Shown: positions 48,475 to 56,963, counted from the stretch's first letter. The stretch is DNA of 64,000 nt from Xanthobacter oligotrophicus (GCF_008364685.1 NZ_VTTL01000007.1:62001-126000), one strand, 5' to 3'. Numbers and translations: made by a program. The notes: generated by a model not told the origin, from the letters alone.

Positions 48475-49368
48475 TCAGGATGCCTGGGTGCCACGGGTGA
48501 CGAAGGAGCCGACGCCGGCCACGAGGCGGTCGAGCACGAAGCCGACCACGCCGATGTAGACGAGGGCCACGATGATGTCGGGCAGGCGGGAGGAGTTCCA
48601 CGCATCCCAGATGAAGAAGCCGATGCCGACGCCGCCGGTGAGCATTTCAGCGGCCACGATGGCGAGCCACGACAGGCCGATGCCGATGCGCAGGCCGGTG
48701 AAGATGTAGGGCGCCGCCGACGGCAGCATGATCTTCCAGAAGAATTCGATGGGGTTCAGCCGCAGCACCAGCGCCACGTTGCGGTAGTCTTGCGGGATGT
48801 TGCGGATGCCCACTGCCGTGTTGATGATCACCGGCCAGATGGCGGTGATGAAGATCACGAAGATGGCCGAGGGGTTCGAGTCGCGGAAGGCGGCGAGCGC
48901 GATGGGCAGCCAGGCCAGCGGCGGCACCGTGCGCAGCACCTGGAAGATGGGATCGAGCCCGCGCATGGCCCACACCGACTGGCCGATCACCGCGCCGAGC
49001 AGGATGCCCACCACCGCCGCGAGGCCGAAGCCCACCGCCACCCGCTGGAGCGAAACCAGCACGCGCCAGCCGAGGCCGATATCCTGCGGGCCGGCGACGA
49101 AGAAGGGATCGAGGATCAGGTCCTTGGAATCCGCCCAGATGCGGCTCGGCGGCGGCAGGGTGGCGCCGGGGCCGGAGCACAGAAGCTCCCACAGGAGGCC
49201 CAGCAGCAGCACCATCACCAGCGGCGGGAGGACGGTGACGGCGACATTGCGGGCGATGGCGGGTAAGCGCGAGGGGCGCGTTGCGGAAGGGGCGGCAAGA
49301 CGGACCACGGCGGCGCTCCCGGAGCGCCGGGCCTCTTTGGGCGGCTCTTTCAATGCGGTGACGGACAT
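48475..49368 (-). CDS. nrtB: Nitrate ABC transporter permease
   Basis: Inner-membrane protein of 297 residues with an N-terminal cytoplasmic stretch and about six helices. The permease coupling motif is LPSAAPYIFTGLRIGIGLSWLAIVAAEML (EAA loop). Segments WPVIINTAVGIRNIPQDYRNVALVLRLN and GVGIGFFIWDAWNSSRLPDI are typical of NrtB/TauC/SsuC. The operon position between nrtA and nrtD defines nitrate as the likely substrate. Confidence 0.94.
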   Translation of the reverse strand: MSVTALKEPPKEARRSGSAAVVRLAAPSATRPSRLPAIARNVAVTVLPPLVMVLLLGLLWELLCSGPGATLPPPSRIWADSKDLILDPFFVAGPQDIGLGWRVLVSLQRVAVGFGLAAVVGILLGAVIGQSVWAMRGLDPIFQVLRTVPPLAWLPIALAAFRDSNPSAIFVIFITAIWPVIINTAVGIRNIPQDYRNVALVLRLNPIEFFWKIMLPSAAPYIFTGLRIGIGLSWLAIVAAEMLTGGVGIGFFIWDAWNSSRLPDIIVALVYIGVVGFVLDRLVAGVGSFVTRGTQAS

Positions 49369-49410
49369 GGGGCAAGGCTCCGGTTCGGGGCGTGTCGTGT
49401 GTTCGGGTCG

Positions 49411-49442
49411 CCAACCCTCTCCCGCATGCGGGAGAGGGTTGG
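49411..49442. repeat. Perfect 32-bp palindrome of the G+C-rich repeat family
   Basis: CCAACCCTCTCCCGCA followed by its exact reverse complement TGCGGGAGAGGGTTGG, in the spacer between nrtB and nrtA. Its core CCCTCTCCCGC/GCGGGAGAGGG is shared with the copies at 38241-38418 and 63838. In RNA it would form a very stable hairpin between two cistrons, which could set differential stability of the abundant nrtA message. Confidence 0.85.
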
Positions 49443-49454
49443 TCGGGCTTGTCC

Positions 49455-50810
49455 TCAGGCCTCGACGCGCTTGATGCCGAGGCTTTTCAGGTAGGCCTGC
49501 GGATCGGCGGGATCGAAGACCTTGCCGTCGAAGAAGGTTTCCTTGCCGCGCGAGGTGCCGGCGGGAATATCCGCGGCATCGACGCCCAGCTCCTTGGCGG
49601 CCGCGCGCCAGATGTCCTCGCGGTTCACCTTGTTGACGAGGGCGTTGATATCCGTGGAAGGCTCGAACTTGCCCCAGCGGATGTCCTCGGTGATGAACCA
49701 GGCATCGTGGCTCTTGAAGGGATAGGACGCATGGTCCTTCCAGAACTTCATGTAGAGATCGGTGCCCTTCTCAACCCGGCCGTTGCCGTAATTGATGTCG
49801 CCCTTCAGGCGGCCGATGATGTCGGCGACGGGAACGTTGAACCACTGGCGCTTGCCGACGATCTCGGCCAGCTCCTGCTTGTTCTCCATCTTGTCGCACC
49901 ATTGCTGGGCTTCCATCACCGCCATCAGGATGGCCTTGGTGGTGTTGGGGTTTTTCTCCACGAAGTCGGCGCGCATGCCGAGCGCCTTCTCGGGATGGTT
50001 CTTCCAGATCTCGCCGGTGGTGCAGGCGGTGAAGCCGATGCCCTGGTTCACCAGCTGCTCGTTCCACGGCTCGCCCACGCAGAAGGCATCCATGGTACCC
50101 ACCTTCATGTTGGCCACCATCTGGGGCGGCGGCACCACGATGGTGGAGACGTCCTTGTCCGGGTCGATGCCGGCGCTCGCCAGCCAGTAGCGCAGCCACA
50201 GATCGTGGGTGCCACCGGGGAAGGTCATGGCGACTTTGACTTCCTTGCCGTCGGCCCTCTTCTTGGCGAAGGCTGTCTTCAGCGCTGCGGCGTCGGTGGT
50301 GACCTTGAGGTCCTTGTATTCGTTGGAGACCGAGATGGCCTGCGCGTCGAGATTGAGCCGCGCCAGGATGACCATGGGGGTCGGCACGTTGTTCTGCGTC
50401 ACCTTGCCGGCGGAGATCAGGTAGGGCATGGGCGAGAGGATGTGGGCGCCGTCGATGCCGTTCTTCTCGCCGCCGAGCACCAGGTTGTCGCGGGTGGCGC
50501 CCCAGGAGGCCTGCTTGTTGACTTCCACGTCCGGCACGCCGTGCTTGGCGAAGAAGCCCTTCTCCTTGGCGATGACCAGAGGCGAGGCGTCGATGAGGGC
50601 GATATAGCCCAGGATCGCCTTGGTGGTTTCCGGCGCGGCCGCATAAGCGGAGGGCACGCCGCCGGGGAAGCCCATGCGCACCGCCTCGAACAGGGCGGCG
50701 GTGCCCAGCGCGGCCGCCGAGCCCTTCAGCAGCGAACGGCGGGAGAGGCCTTCGGCGGAAGCGGGAGACTGGGTCGTCGCGGCAGACTTGGTCTTCGAAG
50801 CGTCGCTCAT
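49455..50810 (-). CDS. nrtA: Nitrate ABC transporter substrate-binding protein
   Basis: Periplasmic binding protein of 451 residues, CmpA/NrtA family. A twin-arginine signal (SRRSLLKGSAAALGTAAL, Arg24-Arg25) directs folded export. The binding domain has GYIALIDASPLVIAKEKGFFAKHGV, WGATRDNLVLGG, MPYLISAGKVTQ, GTHDLWLRYWLASAGIDPDKDV, VGTMDAFCVGEPWNEQLV and WCDKMENKQELAEIVGKRQWFN. First gene of the operon, behind a regulated leader (50811-51000). Confidence 0.95.
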   Translation of the reverse strand: MSDASKTKSAATTQSPASAEGLSRRSLLKGSAAALGTAALFEAVRMGFPGGVPSAYAAAPETTKAILGYIALIDASPLVIAKEKGFFAKHGVPDVEVNKQASWGATRDNLVLGGEKNGIDGAHILSPMPYLISAGKVTQNNVPTPMVILARLNLDAQAISVSNEYKDLKVTTDAAALKTAFAKKRADGKEVKVAMTFPGGTHDLWLRYWLASAGIDPDKDVSTIVVPPPQMVANMKVGTMDAFCVGEPWNEQLVNQGIGFTACTTGEIWKNHPEKALGMRADFVEKNPNTTKAILMAVMEAQQWCDKMENKQELAEIVGKRQWFNVPVADIIGRLKGDINYGNGRVEKGTDLYMKFWKDHASYPFKSHDAWFITEDIRWGKFEPSTDINALVNKVNREDIWRAAAKELGVDAADIPAGTSRGKETFFDGKVFDPADPQAYLKSLGIKRVEA

Positions 50811-50855
50811 CTTGGTTCCTCTGGATCGGCGGACGGCGCAGAGGGGACCCGGAAC

Positions 50856-50910
50856 AAAAAAAGCCGCAGGACATCACGACCGGCCCAGAGGCCATCGGTG
50901 TCAGCGGCTT
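50856..50910 (-). terminator. nrtA: Leader terminator (attenuator) upstream of nrtA
   Basis: On the minus strand the leader reads AAGCCGC (50910-50904) and, after an internal imperfect stem (GACACCGATGGCC / GGCCGGTCG-type pairing), GCGGCTT (50867-50861) followed by TTTTT. This is an intrinsic terminator lying 46 bases before the nrtA ATG, inside the transcript, so it must be read through for expression. Confidence 0.82.
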
Positions 50911-50934
50911 TGCTGCGGGTCCCGTCATTGGGAC
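50902..50934 (-). promoter_or_regulatory. Two hexaloop hairpins: candidate NasT (ANTAR) antiterminator
   Basis: Minus strand: hairpin 1 GTCCC-AATGAC-GGGAC (50934-50919) and, after a 3-base linker, hairpin 2 CAGC-AAAGCC-GCTG (50915-50902). Both loops are six bases with A at position 1 and G at position 4, the rule established for ANTAR-protein targets. Hairpin 2 shares bases 50902-50910 with the 5' arm of the terminator, so protein binding to hairpin 2 and termination are mutually exclusive. NasT is encoded at 52520-53110. Confidence 0.8.
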
Positions 50935-50984
50935 GAATGTTATGGGTGGCGCGATCTTCGTTGACCGTGCTTGGGGATGACCAA

Positions 50985-51000
50985 TGCAAGCGGTGGGCCA
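50985..51000 (-). promoter_or_regulatory. Candidate sigma-54 promoter of the nrtA operon
   Basis: TGGCCCACCGCTTGCA on the minus strand matches the sigma-54 consensus TGGCACGNNNNTTGCA at all core positions (GG and GC with exact 10-base spacing) with two mismatches. Transcription would start around 50973, giving a leader that contains the two hexaloop hairpins and the terminator. Confidence 0.65.
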
Positions 51001-51084
51001 AGTCGGCGAAAATGCTATCTATTTGAAATTGAACTATTTATGAGGTGGTCAAAATTCAGGCAGTGGAAATGCCTGCTCTGTGGT

Positions 51085-51103
51085 TGCGCATAGGTGCGGT
51101 GCA
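51085..51103. promoter_or_regulatory. Possible NtrC-type enhancer site
   Basis: TGCGCATAGGTGCGGTGCA on the plus strand; on the minus strand TGCACC and, seven bases on, TGCGCA resemble the NtrC dyad TGCACC-N5-GGTGCA imperfectly. Its distance of about 85-100 bases upstream of the sigma-54 site is suitable for an enhancer. Confidence 0.35.
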
Positions 51104-51192
51104 CTTGCATTCAAATTGTGCGCTGCGGTGGGCTCGCAGAGAGCCGCGTCGAAACTATTTGCAGAGGTCTTTAAGTGTTCCAGGACCGACAT

Positions 51193-51335
51193 GGCCGGGC
51201 TTGACCCGGCCATCCACGCGGGGAGGCCGGGAAGGGGTTTCGCAAGCTGTCCCAAGCGGTTCGGCGTGGATGCCCGGAACTCGGGTGTTCCCGAGTTCCG
51301 GTCTACGAGAACCGAAGTCGGCAACAGCCGACTTC
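51193..51335. repeat. Multi-hairpin intergenic repeat region
   Basis: Three perfect inverted repeats in series: GGCCGGG/CCCGGCC (51193-51211), CGGAACTCGGG/CCCGAGTTCCG (51275-51300) and GAAGTCGG/CCGACTTC (51314-51335), within a gene-free stretch between nrtA and nasS. The sequence ACATGGCCGGGCTTGACCCG is of a kind widespread in alphaproteobacterial intergenic regions. It may also terminate transcription from nasS, though no T-run is seen. Confidence 0.7.
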
Positions 51336-51389
51336 GCGGACAAGCCCGGGCATGACGGTTGAGCGAGGCTAAAGGTCCTGCCTGCGCGC

Positions 51390-52523
51390 CTAGCTCCCGC
51401 CCCCCAGGAATGCCCGCGCATCGAACACGGTGCCGAACTGGGTGGCCACGCAATCAGGCTCCGGATGCTTCACCGGCACCGGGCCCACGGCCTCATCGAA
51501 GATGTCCGGCCGGTAGACGCTCATGGCTTCGCGCGCCGCGTCGGCGGCGAACTCGCCCTGGCCGGCAGAGACGATCTGGGCATACATCCACAGGGCATGC
51601 TCGCGCTCGGGCCGGTTGGCGCCGTCGCGGTTGAGCACCAGATAGTCGGGATGGGCGCGCAGCCGGCCGCCGGGCGCCGAATGCAGCCGCCCGTCGAGGG
51701 TGCGCTTCAGCACGTCGGCGGGCAGGTTGAGATGGCGCGGCTCGCTCAGGAGCCGGGCGAGGTCGTCGTGGTTGGCCGCGTCCTCGCACCAGCGGGCGGC
51801 GGCGTGGAGCGCGCGCACCAGCCGGTGCAGCAGTTCGGGGTCGGCATTGGCGAAGCGGGCGTGTACCCCCAGCACCTTTTCCGGGACCCAGCCGAAGATT
51901 TCCGAACCCAGCACCGCGATGCGCCCGACGTCCGCCTCCACCGCCACCGAATTCCATGGCGAGCCCACGCAGAAGCCGTGGATGAGCCCGCCGCGCAGGC
52001 TCTCGGCCATGTAGGGGGGCGGCACCACCACGAAGCGCACGTCGCGGTCCGGGTCGATGCCGCCGCCGCTCAGGAAGTGGCGCAGCAGATAGGTGTGGGT
52101 GGAGAAGGCATAGACCGAGGCGAAGGTGAGCGGATCGCGGCCCTCGGCCTTGCGCTGGCGCACCACCTTGCCCAGCGCCTGCGCCGCGCCGAGGGCGGTG
52201 GAGAGATCCTCCCCCACCTCGCCCATGGCGGCGTAGATGTGCTTGTCGATGGTAATGGCGCTGCCGTTGAGATTGAGCGCGAACGGCACCACCAGCGGCA
52301 CCCGCACATGGCCGAGGCCGAGCGAGGAGGCGATGGCCAGCGGCCCCAGCATGTGGGCGCCGTCCAAAAGGCCCACATTCACCTTGTCGCGGATGTTGGC
52401 CCAGGACACCTCCCGGTGCAGCTCGATCTCGATGCCCTCCGCCATGGCGAAGCCGCGCTCGGCGGCGGCGATCAGCACCGCCGCGTCGGTGAGGGGGATG
52501 AACCCCATGGCGAGCCGTCTCAT
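51390..52523 (-). CDS. nasS: Nitrate/nitrite sensor protein NasS
   Basis: Protein of 377 residues related to NrtA (MGFIPLTDAAVLIAAAERGFAMAEGI, VSWANIRDKVNVGLLDGAHMLGP, GLIHGFCVGSPWNSVAV, LLRHFLSGGGIDPDRDV) but without signal peptide, so cytoplasmic. In characterised systems NasS holds NasT inactive until nitrate or nitrite binds. Its ATG overlaps the nasT stop codon by 4 bases. Located immediately upstream of the nitrate operon on the same strand. Confidence 0.92.
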   Translation of the reverse strand: MRRLAMGFIPLTDAAVLIAAAERGFAMAEGIEIELHREVSWANIRDKVNVGLLDGAHMLGPLAIASSLGLGHVRVPLVVPFALNLNGSAITIDKHIYAAMGEVGEDLSTALGAAQALGKVVRQRKAEGRDPLTFASVYAFSTHTYLLRHFLSGGGIDPDRDVRFVVVPPPYMAESLRGGLIHGFCVGSPWNSVAVEADVGRIAVLGSEIFGWVPEKVLGVHARFANADPELLHRLVRALHAAARWCEDAANHDDLARLLSEPRHLNLPADVLKRTLDGRLHSAPGGRLRAHPDYLVLNRDGANRPEREHALWMYAQIVSAGQGEFAADAAREAMSVYRPDIFDEAVGPVPVKHPEPDCVATQFGTVFDARAFLGGGS

Positions 52524-53110
52524 CGCAGGAGCTCCGCGGCGGTGATGATGGACTGGGCGATGTCGGCGATGCGCTTCTTCTCGTTCATGGCGGTGCGGCG
52601 CAGCAGGCCGTAGGCGGTTTCTTCGTCGATGCCCTTCATCTTCATGAGGATCATCTTGGCGCGGTCCACCACCTTGCGCTCCTCCAGCTGGGATTTCGCC
52701 TCCTCCAGCTCGGCCTTGAGCCTCGCGAAGGCGCGGAAGCGGGAGATGGTGGTCTCCAGGATCGGCTTCACCCGGTCCTTGCGCAGCCCGTCCACCACAT
52801 AGGAGGCGACCCCGGCCTCGATGGCATCCTCGATGGTCTTGCTGTCGGTCTGGTCCACGAACATGGCGATGGGACGCTTCACCTCGCGGCTCACCTGGAA
52901 CATCTGCTCGATGGTGTCGCGGGAGGGGTCCTCGAGGTCGATGAGGATCACGTCCGGGTCGATGGCGTAGATGCGCTCGAGCAGGTTGGTGCGCCCGGTG
53001 ATGCGCAGCACGTTGTGGAAGCCGGCCTCCTTCAGGCCTTCCTCCAGAATGGCGGCGCGGACGGGGCTTTCGTCCACGATCACGATCCGCAGCGAGAGGT
53101 CGTTCGCCAT
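52520..53110 (-). CDS. nasT: ANTAR-domain antiterminator NasT
   Basis: Regulator of 196 residues. Residues ~8-120 are a receiver-like domain (LRIVIVDESPVRAAILEEGL, DVILIDLEDPSRDTIEQMF). The C-terminal ANTAR domain (about 135-195) has the three-helix pattern AKSQLEERKVVDRAKMILMKMKGIDEETAYGLLRRTAMNEKKRIADIAQSI. It binds paired hexaloop RNA hairpins to block terminators; such a pair lies in the nrtA leader at 50902-50934. Start 53110 chosen so that the receiver domain begins normally; ATG 53125 is possible. Confidence 0.94.
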   Translation of the reverse strand: MANDLSLRIVIVDESPVRAAILEEGLKEAGFHNVLRITGRTNLLERIYAIDPDVILIDLEDPSRDTIEQMFQVSREVKRPIAMFVDQTDSKTIEDAIEAGVASYVVDGLRKDRVKPILETTISRFRAFARLKAELEEAKSQLEERKVVDRAKMILMKMKGIDEETAYGLLRRTAMNEKKRIADIAQSIITAAELLR

Positions 53111-53405
53111 GAGGGTCCGCAGCATGGGACCGGTCCGCGGGAATGGACGGGTCCGAAGAAGGGGGCGGGCCGGCGGGAAGCGGTCCTGCGCCACCTCACC
53201 CGCCGGGGCCTCCAAGGTCAAGCCTTACCGGGCGGCGGCTTGCCGCACGTCGCGCGCGCGTTGCCGGCGTGAACAGGCGATTCCCTGGTCGGCGGTGGCG
53301 GAACGGCTTCCGTCCGGACCGATGGCGCTCTAGAACGCGGGCGAATGCGGCGTCGCGCCGCGCGTCGGGGTGCACAGGTCGGGTGCTTGGGTCGGGGTGC
53401 TTGGG

Positions 53406-55001
53406 ATGATGGCGAGCATGGAGGCGGGCGAGAGGCGACGGAGCACCGTGGCGCTGCGAGGCCTCATCTTCCTCATCGTGGTGCTGCTCACCACCGCCGT
53501 CATGGTCGCCCAGCAATTGGGCGCCGGCGCCTATGTGGCGGAGCTTGGCGCCACCGATCCCGACGAGGCGCGCCATTTCGTCACCGCCCTCATGGTGGCG
53601 GACCATGCCGCCGCCGGCTTTCCCGCCGCGGGCGCCTTCGCGGCGGACTATGGCCTGCACGCCCCGCAGGCGCTGCCGCTTGCCCGGCTCACCCTGTTCC
53701 ATGGGCTGGCGGGCGGCTGGCTGATGCTGTTCACGCCCACCACGCCGGCGGCGCTGCTGCTGCCGGCGGTGCTGGCCGCGCTTCTGGTGGTGAGCGCCGG
53801 CTGGGCCACGGCGCGGGCGGCGGGCGTGCTGCCGGCGGTGGCGGTGGGCTTCGTGCTCGCCGCCCTGCCGCTGCTGCGGGAGGCGAGCTTCGTGCTGGGC
53901 CTCGACCTGCCGCTGGCCCTGTTCACGCTGTTGTCCGCTTTGGCCTTCGGCCGCCATATGCGGCGGGGCACCCCGGCCTCCGCTGCCCTGTTCGCCGCCG
54001 CCGGGGCTGTGAGCGTGCTCATGGCGCCGGCAGGAGCGGTAGTTCTGCTGCTGCCGCCGCTGGCGGCGCTCATGGCCAGGCGGCTCGATGTGATGCGGCG
54101 GGCGCGTGTGCTCGTGCCGCTGGCGGGCCTCGCCCTGCTGGCGGCCGTGGTGGCCCTCACCACCGGCCGGCTGCCGCCGGTGGTGACCGCCGATGCGCCG
54201 GCTTTCGTCTGGCAGACGCTGCGCGCCGCCTTCGGCACCCTGCCGCTGGCCTGCGCTGTGGCCGGCCTCGTCTTCACCGTCTTCGATGGCTGGCGCCGGG
54301 ATGAGGATGCGGTGGACCCGGCGGTGCTGGCGCCGGTGGCGGCGCTGGTGCCCGCCTTTGCCCTCGCCTTCTCGCTGGGCGCCGGCCGGGGCGTGGCGCT
54401 GGATGCCGTCGTGCTGCTGGCGCCAGTCGCCATGCTGGCGGCGTTCGGTGCCATGCGGCTCATCGGCCTTGTGGTGTCGGGCTGGGGTACCATCCGGGAA
54501 CTGGCGGTGGCGCTCATGCTGCTGCTCGCCGCCATGCCGGGCCTGCTCCAGCAGGTGCGCAAGGGCGCCATCGGCATGGATGCGGCGGCGGAAGCCTTCC
54601 TCGCCCGCGATGCGGCGCCCCCGGTGATCGTCGTCGCAGGCGATGGGCGGGGCGAGGCGTCGCTGGGGGCCGCCGTCGCCCAGCGCGACCGGGCCCGCCG
54701 CAGCTTCGTGGTGGATGCGAGCCGCCTGCCCGCCGCCACCCCCGAAGAACTTCTGGCCGCCCTTGACGCCATGGGCGCTGCCGCCCTCGCGGTGGAGGCG
54801 CGGGAGACCGGGGCTGTGCCCGCCAGCCGGGTGGCGCAGGCGACAGTCGCCGCCTTCCCGGACCGCTTCCGCGCCATCGGCACCTTCCCGCGGGCGGACG
54901 GGCGGGGCGAGGTGGTGCTTTATGCGCTCTCCCGCACCGCGCCCGCGCCTTCGGACCCCGCCCCCGTCCTGCGCCGCCTCTCGGCGCCGGCCCAGCCCTG
55001 A
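53406..55001 (+). CDS. Multi-spanning membrane protein, PMT/GT-C glycosyltransferase-like
   Basis: Protein of about 531 residues with some ten hydrophobic segments. The acidic motif after the first helix (ELGATDPDEARHFVTALMV) resembles the catalytic DE-containing loop of GT-C enzymes such as PMT/ArnT family proteins, and the soluble C-terminal domain (about 400-531) lies in the periplasm by that model. Helices include LFHGLAGGWLMLFTPTTPAALLLPAVLAALLVVSAG. It is followed after 8 bases by two GT-A-like genes, which supports a role in polysaccharide or lipid glycosylation. Exact activity unknown. Confidence 0.7.
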   Translation: MMASMEAGERRRSTVALRGLIFLIVVLLTTAVMVAQQLGAGAYVAELGATDPDEARHFVTALMVADHAAAGFPAAGAFAADYGLHAPQALPLARLTLFHGLAGGWLMLFTPTTPAALLLPAVLAALLVVSAGWATARAAGVLPAVAVGFVLAALPLLREASFVLGLDLPLALFTLLSALAFGRHMRRGTPASAALFAAAGAVSVLMAPAGAVVLLLPPLAALMARRLDVMRRARVLVPLAGLALLAAVVALTTGRLPPVVTADAPAFVWQTLRAAFGTLPLACAVAGLVFTVFDGWRRDEDAVDPAVLAPVAALVPAFALAFSLGAGRGVALDAVVLLAPVAMLAAFGAMRLIGLVVSGWGTIRELAVALMLLLAAMPGLLQQVRKGAIGMDAAAEAFLARDAAPPVIVVAGDGRGEASLGAAVAQRDRARRSFVVDASRLPAATPEELLAALDAMGAAALAVEARETGAVPASRVAQATVAAFPDRFRAIGTFPRADGRGEVVLYALSRTAPAPSDPAPVLRRLSAPAQP

Positions 55002-55009
55002 GCCGCCCC

Positions 55010-55936
55010 ATGCGCGATCTCGCCGATTATTCGCTCAAGGAGTGGCTGGGAGGCGCCCCGCTGGCCCACCGCCTGCGGCGCGCGCGCAACCGGCTGGTGG
55101 ACCTTGTCTATGCCCGTCGGCAGGCGGACGGGCAGGCGGCGCTGGTGGCGCGGCTGAAGGCTGAGCGCGCCCCCGCCCTGGCCTTCACCGTCGCCTTCAA
55201 CATGCCCGAGGCCATCGCCCTGCTCTCTGAGGCTATGGCCCGCTTCCTGCCCCAGACGCCGCTGGTGGTGTGCGACAATTCCACCGATCCCGCCGCCCGC
55301 GCCGCCATTGCGGCTTTGTGCGCGGAGCGGGACATCGCCTATTGCCCGCTGCCGGCCTCGCCCTATCGCGGCGGGCGCAACGGCTCGCGCTCCCATGCGG
55401 TGGCGCTGAACTGGATCTGGACCAACCTCGTGCGGCCGGCGGCGCCGCCGGTGGTGGCCCTGCTCGACCACGATCTCCTCCCGCTTCAGGCCGACGACCT
55501 GCCGGCCCGCGTTACCGCCCAGCCCTGCTACGGCATGGCGCGCCATGGCGAGGGCAATGGGGCCTGGTATCTGTGGCCGGGCTTCAGCGTGTTCAATTAC
55601 AAGGCGGTGCAGGGCCTGCCGCTGGACTTCGGCACCGACACCCCGCTCACCCTTGACACCGGTGGGCAGAACTGGAACGTCCTTTACCGCCGCCTCGACC
55701 GGGATGCGCTGGCGTTTGCCGAAACCCGCACCGTGTTCGTCGCCGATCCCGGCACGGAGGCGGGCGAGGATCACCTGCTGGTGGACGGCTGGCTGCACGC
55801 CGGCGGCGCCGGCCATGGTGGGCGCGGACGGGCCTTCGACACGGTGGCGCGCGCCTTCGCGGCGGACCCGGACGGTCTTCTCGCCAGACTGCGCGCCGGC
55901 GCGGACGGCACCACCGCATCGGGAGCAGCCACATGA
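55010..55936 (+). CDS. GT-A-like glycosyltransferase-family protein, copy 1
   Basis: Protein of 308 residues. FTVAFNMPEAIALLSEAMARF, PLVVCDNSTDPAARAAI, RNGSRSHAVALNWIW and VVALLDHDLLPL (DxD-like DHD metal motif) outline a GT-A nucleotide-sugar fold, followed by GAWYLWPGFSVFNYKAVQGLPLDFGTDTPLTLDTGG and VDGWLHAGG. It is a paralog of the next gene with the same order of motifs. ATG 55010 lies 8 bases after the membrane-protein stop. Acceptor and donor unknown. Confidence 0.75.
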   Translation: MRDLADYSLKEWLGGAPLAHRLRRARNRLVDLVYARRQADGQAALVARLKAERAPALAFTVAFNMPEAIALLSEAMARFLPQTPLVVCDNSTDPAARAAIAALCAERDIAYCPLPASPYRGGRNGSRSHAVALNWIWTNLVRPAAPPVVALLDHDLLPLQADDLPARVTAQPCYGMARHGEGNGAWYLWPGFSVFNYKAVQGLPLDFGTDTPLTLDTGGQNWNVLYRRLDRDALAFAETRTVFVADPGTEAGEDHLLVDGWLHAGGAGHGGRGRAFDTVARAFAADPDGLLARLRAGADGTTASGAAT

Positions 55937-56841
55937 GCGGGTCTGAAGGGCACAAGCGGGCCGGCTTGTCCGGCCTCGTCGCGGCGCTGCCGGGCCTGCA
56001 CTGGCTCAACCACGCCCGCTACGCGATGATGGACCGCCTCTATCGCGACCGCCCGGCCGAAGGGCAGGCAGAGGTGGTGGAGGCGCTGAGCCGCCGCCGC
56101 GACGGCGCTCTTGCCCTCACCATCGCCTACAACGTGCCGGAGGCGGTGGCGCTGCTGGCCGATTCCATGGCGCGCTTCGCCCCCGGCACGCCGTTGCTCG
56201 TCTGCGACAATTCCACGGAGCCGCAGGCGCGGCGCGAGCTTGCCGCCATCGCTGCCGAGAAGGGGCTCTATTACCTCGCCTTGCCGCCGGCGCCCTTCGT
56301 GCGGGTGCGCACCGCGCGTTCCCATGCCGCCGCAGCCAACTGGGTGTTTCACAACGTGCTGCGCAAGGTGAGGCCGCGTGTGTTCGCCATGCTCGACCAC
56401 GACCTGGTGCTGCTGAAGCCCACCGACCTTGCCGCCTTGGTGGCGCGGCAGCCGGTCTATGGCCTCCAGCGCTGGAGCAGTCGGGTGAAGGCCTGGTACC
56501 TGTGGCCGGGCTTTTCCATCTACGACGGCAGCCTCGTGGCGAAGCCTTTGGATTTCGGCCCCGACCGGCTGCTGGGCACCGACACCGGCGGGCGCAACTG
56601 GCACGTGCTGTTCCGCAAGCTTGATGTGTCGGGCTTTGCCTGGCCGCACGCGCGGTCGGTGCGGGTCCCTTCACCAGATGGGAGCTGGAGCGAGCCGAAG
56701 ATGCTGCTGGATGCCTGGCTGCATGTGGGCGGCGCCAGCTATCGCGGCGGCGAGACCGCGCTCGCCGAGATCCGCCGCGCCTTCGATGCCGATCCGGACG
56801 GCCTGTTCGCACGCCTGCGGGACGACGCGCCGGGGGAGTGA
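55933..56841 (+). CDS. GT-A-like glycosyltransferase-family protein, copy 2
   Basis: Protein of 302 residues, paralog of the preceding one: LTIAYNVPEAVALLADSMARF, PLLVCDNSTEPQARREL, TARSHAAAANWVF, VFAMLDHDLVLL, KAWYLWPGFSIYDGSLVAKPLDFGPDRLLGTDTGGRNWHVLF and LDAWLHVGGASY. The start overlaps the stop of copy 1 by 4 bases (ATGA). Tandem duplication within an operon suggests sequential transfer of related sugars, or divergence in acceptor choice. Confidence 0.75.
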   Translation: MSGSEGHKRAGLSGLVAALPGLHWLNHARYAMMDRLYRDRPAEGQAEVVEALSRRRDGALALTIAYNVPEAVALLADSMARFAPGTPLLVCDNSTEPQARRELAAIAAEKGLYYLALPPAPFVRVRTARSHAAAANWVFHNVLRKVRPRVFAMLDHDLVLLKPTDLAALVARQPVYGLQRWSSRVKAWYLWPGFSIYDGSLVAKPLDFGPDRLLGTDTGGRNWHVLFRKLDVSGFAWPHARSVRVPSPDGSWSEPKMLLDAWLHVGGASYRGGETALAEIRRAFDADPDGLFARLRDDAPGE

Positions 56842-56884
56842 CCAGCCTGGATGCCTTCGCTCAGGCACCGAGCGGGCTCGAAAC

Positions 56885-56917
56885 GAAAAAACGCCCCCGG
56901 GCGGTCCCGGAGGCGTT
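56885..56917 (-). terminator. Terminator of rplS
   Basis: Stem AACGCC-T-CCGGG / CCCGG-GGCGTT with a short loop, followed on the minus strand by TTTTTT. Located about 47 bases after the rplS stop, convergent with the GT-like operon. Confidence 0.9.
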
Positions 56918-56963
56918 GAATACGCGAAGCTTCAGGCGGCGGATGCCGGCCTTGAGGCTGGTC

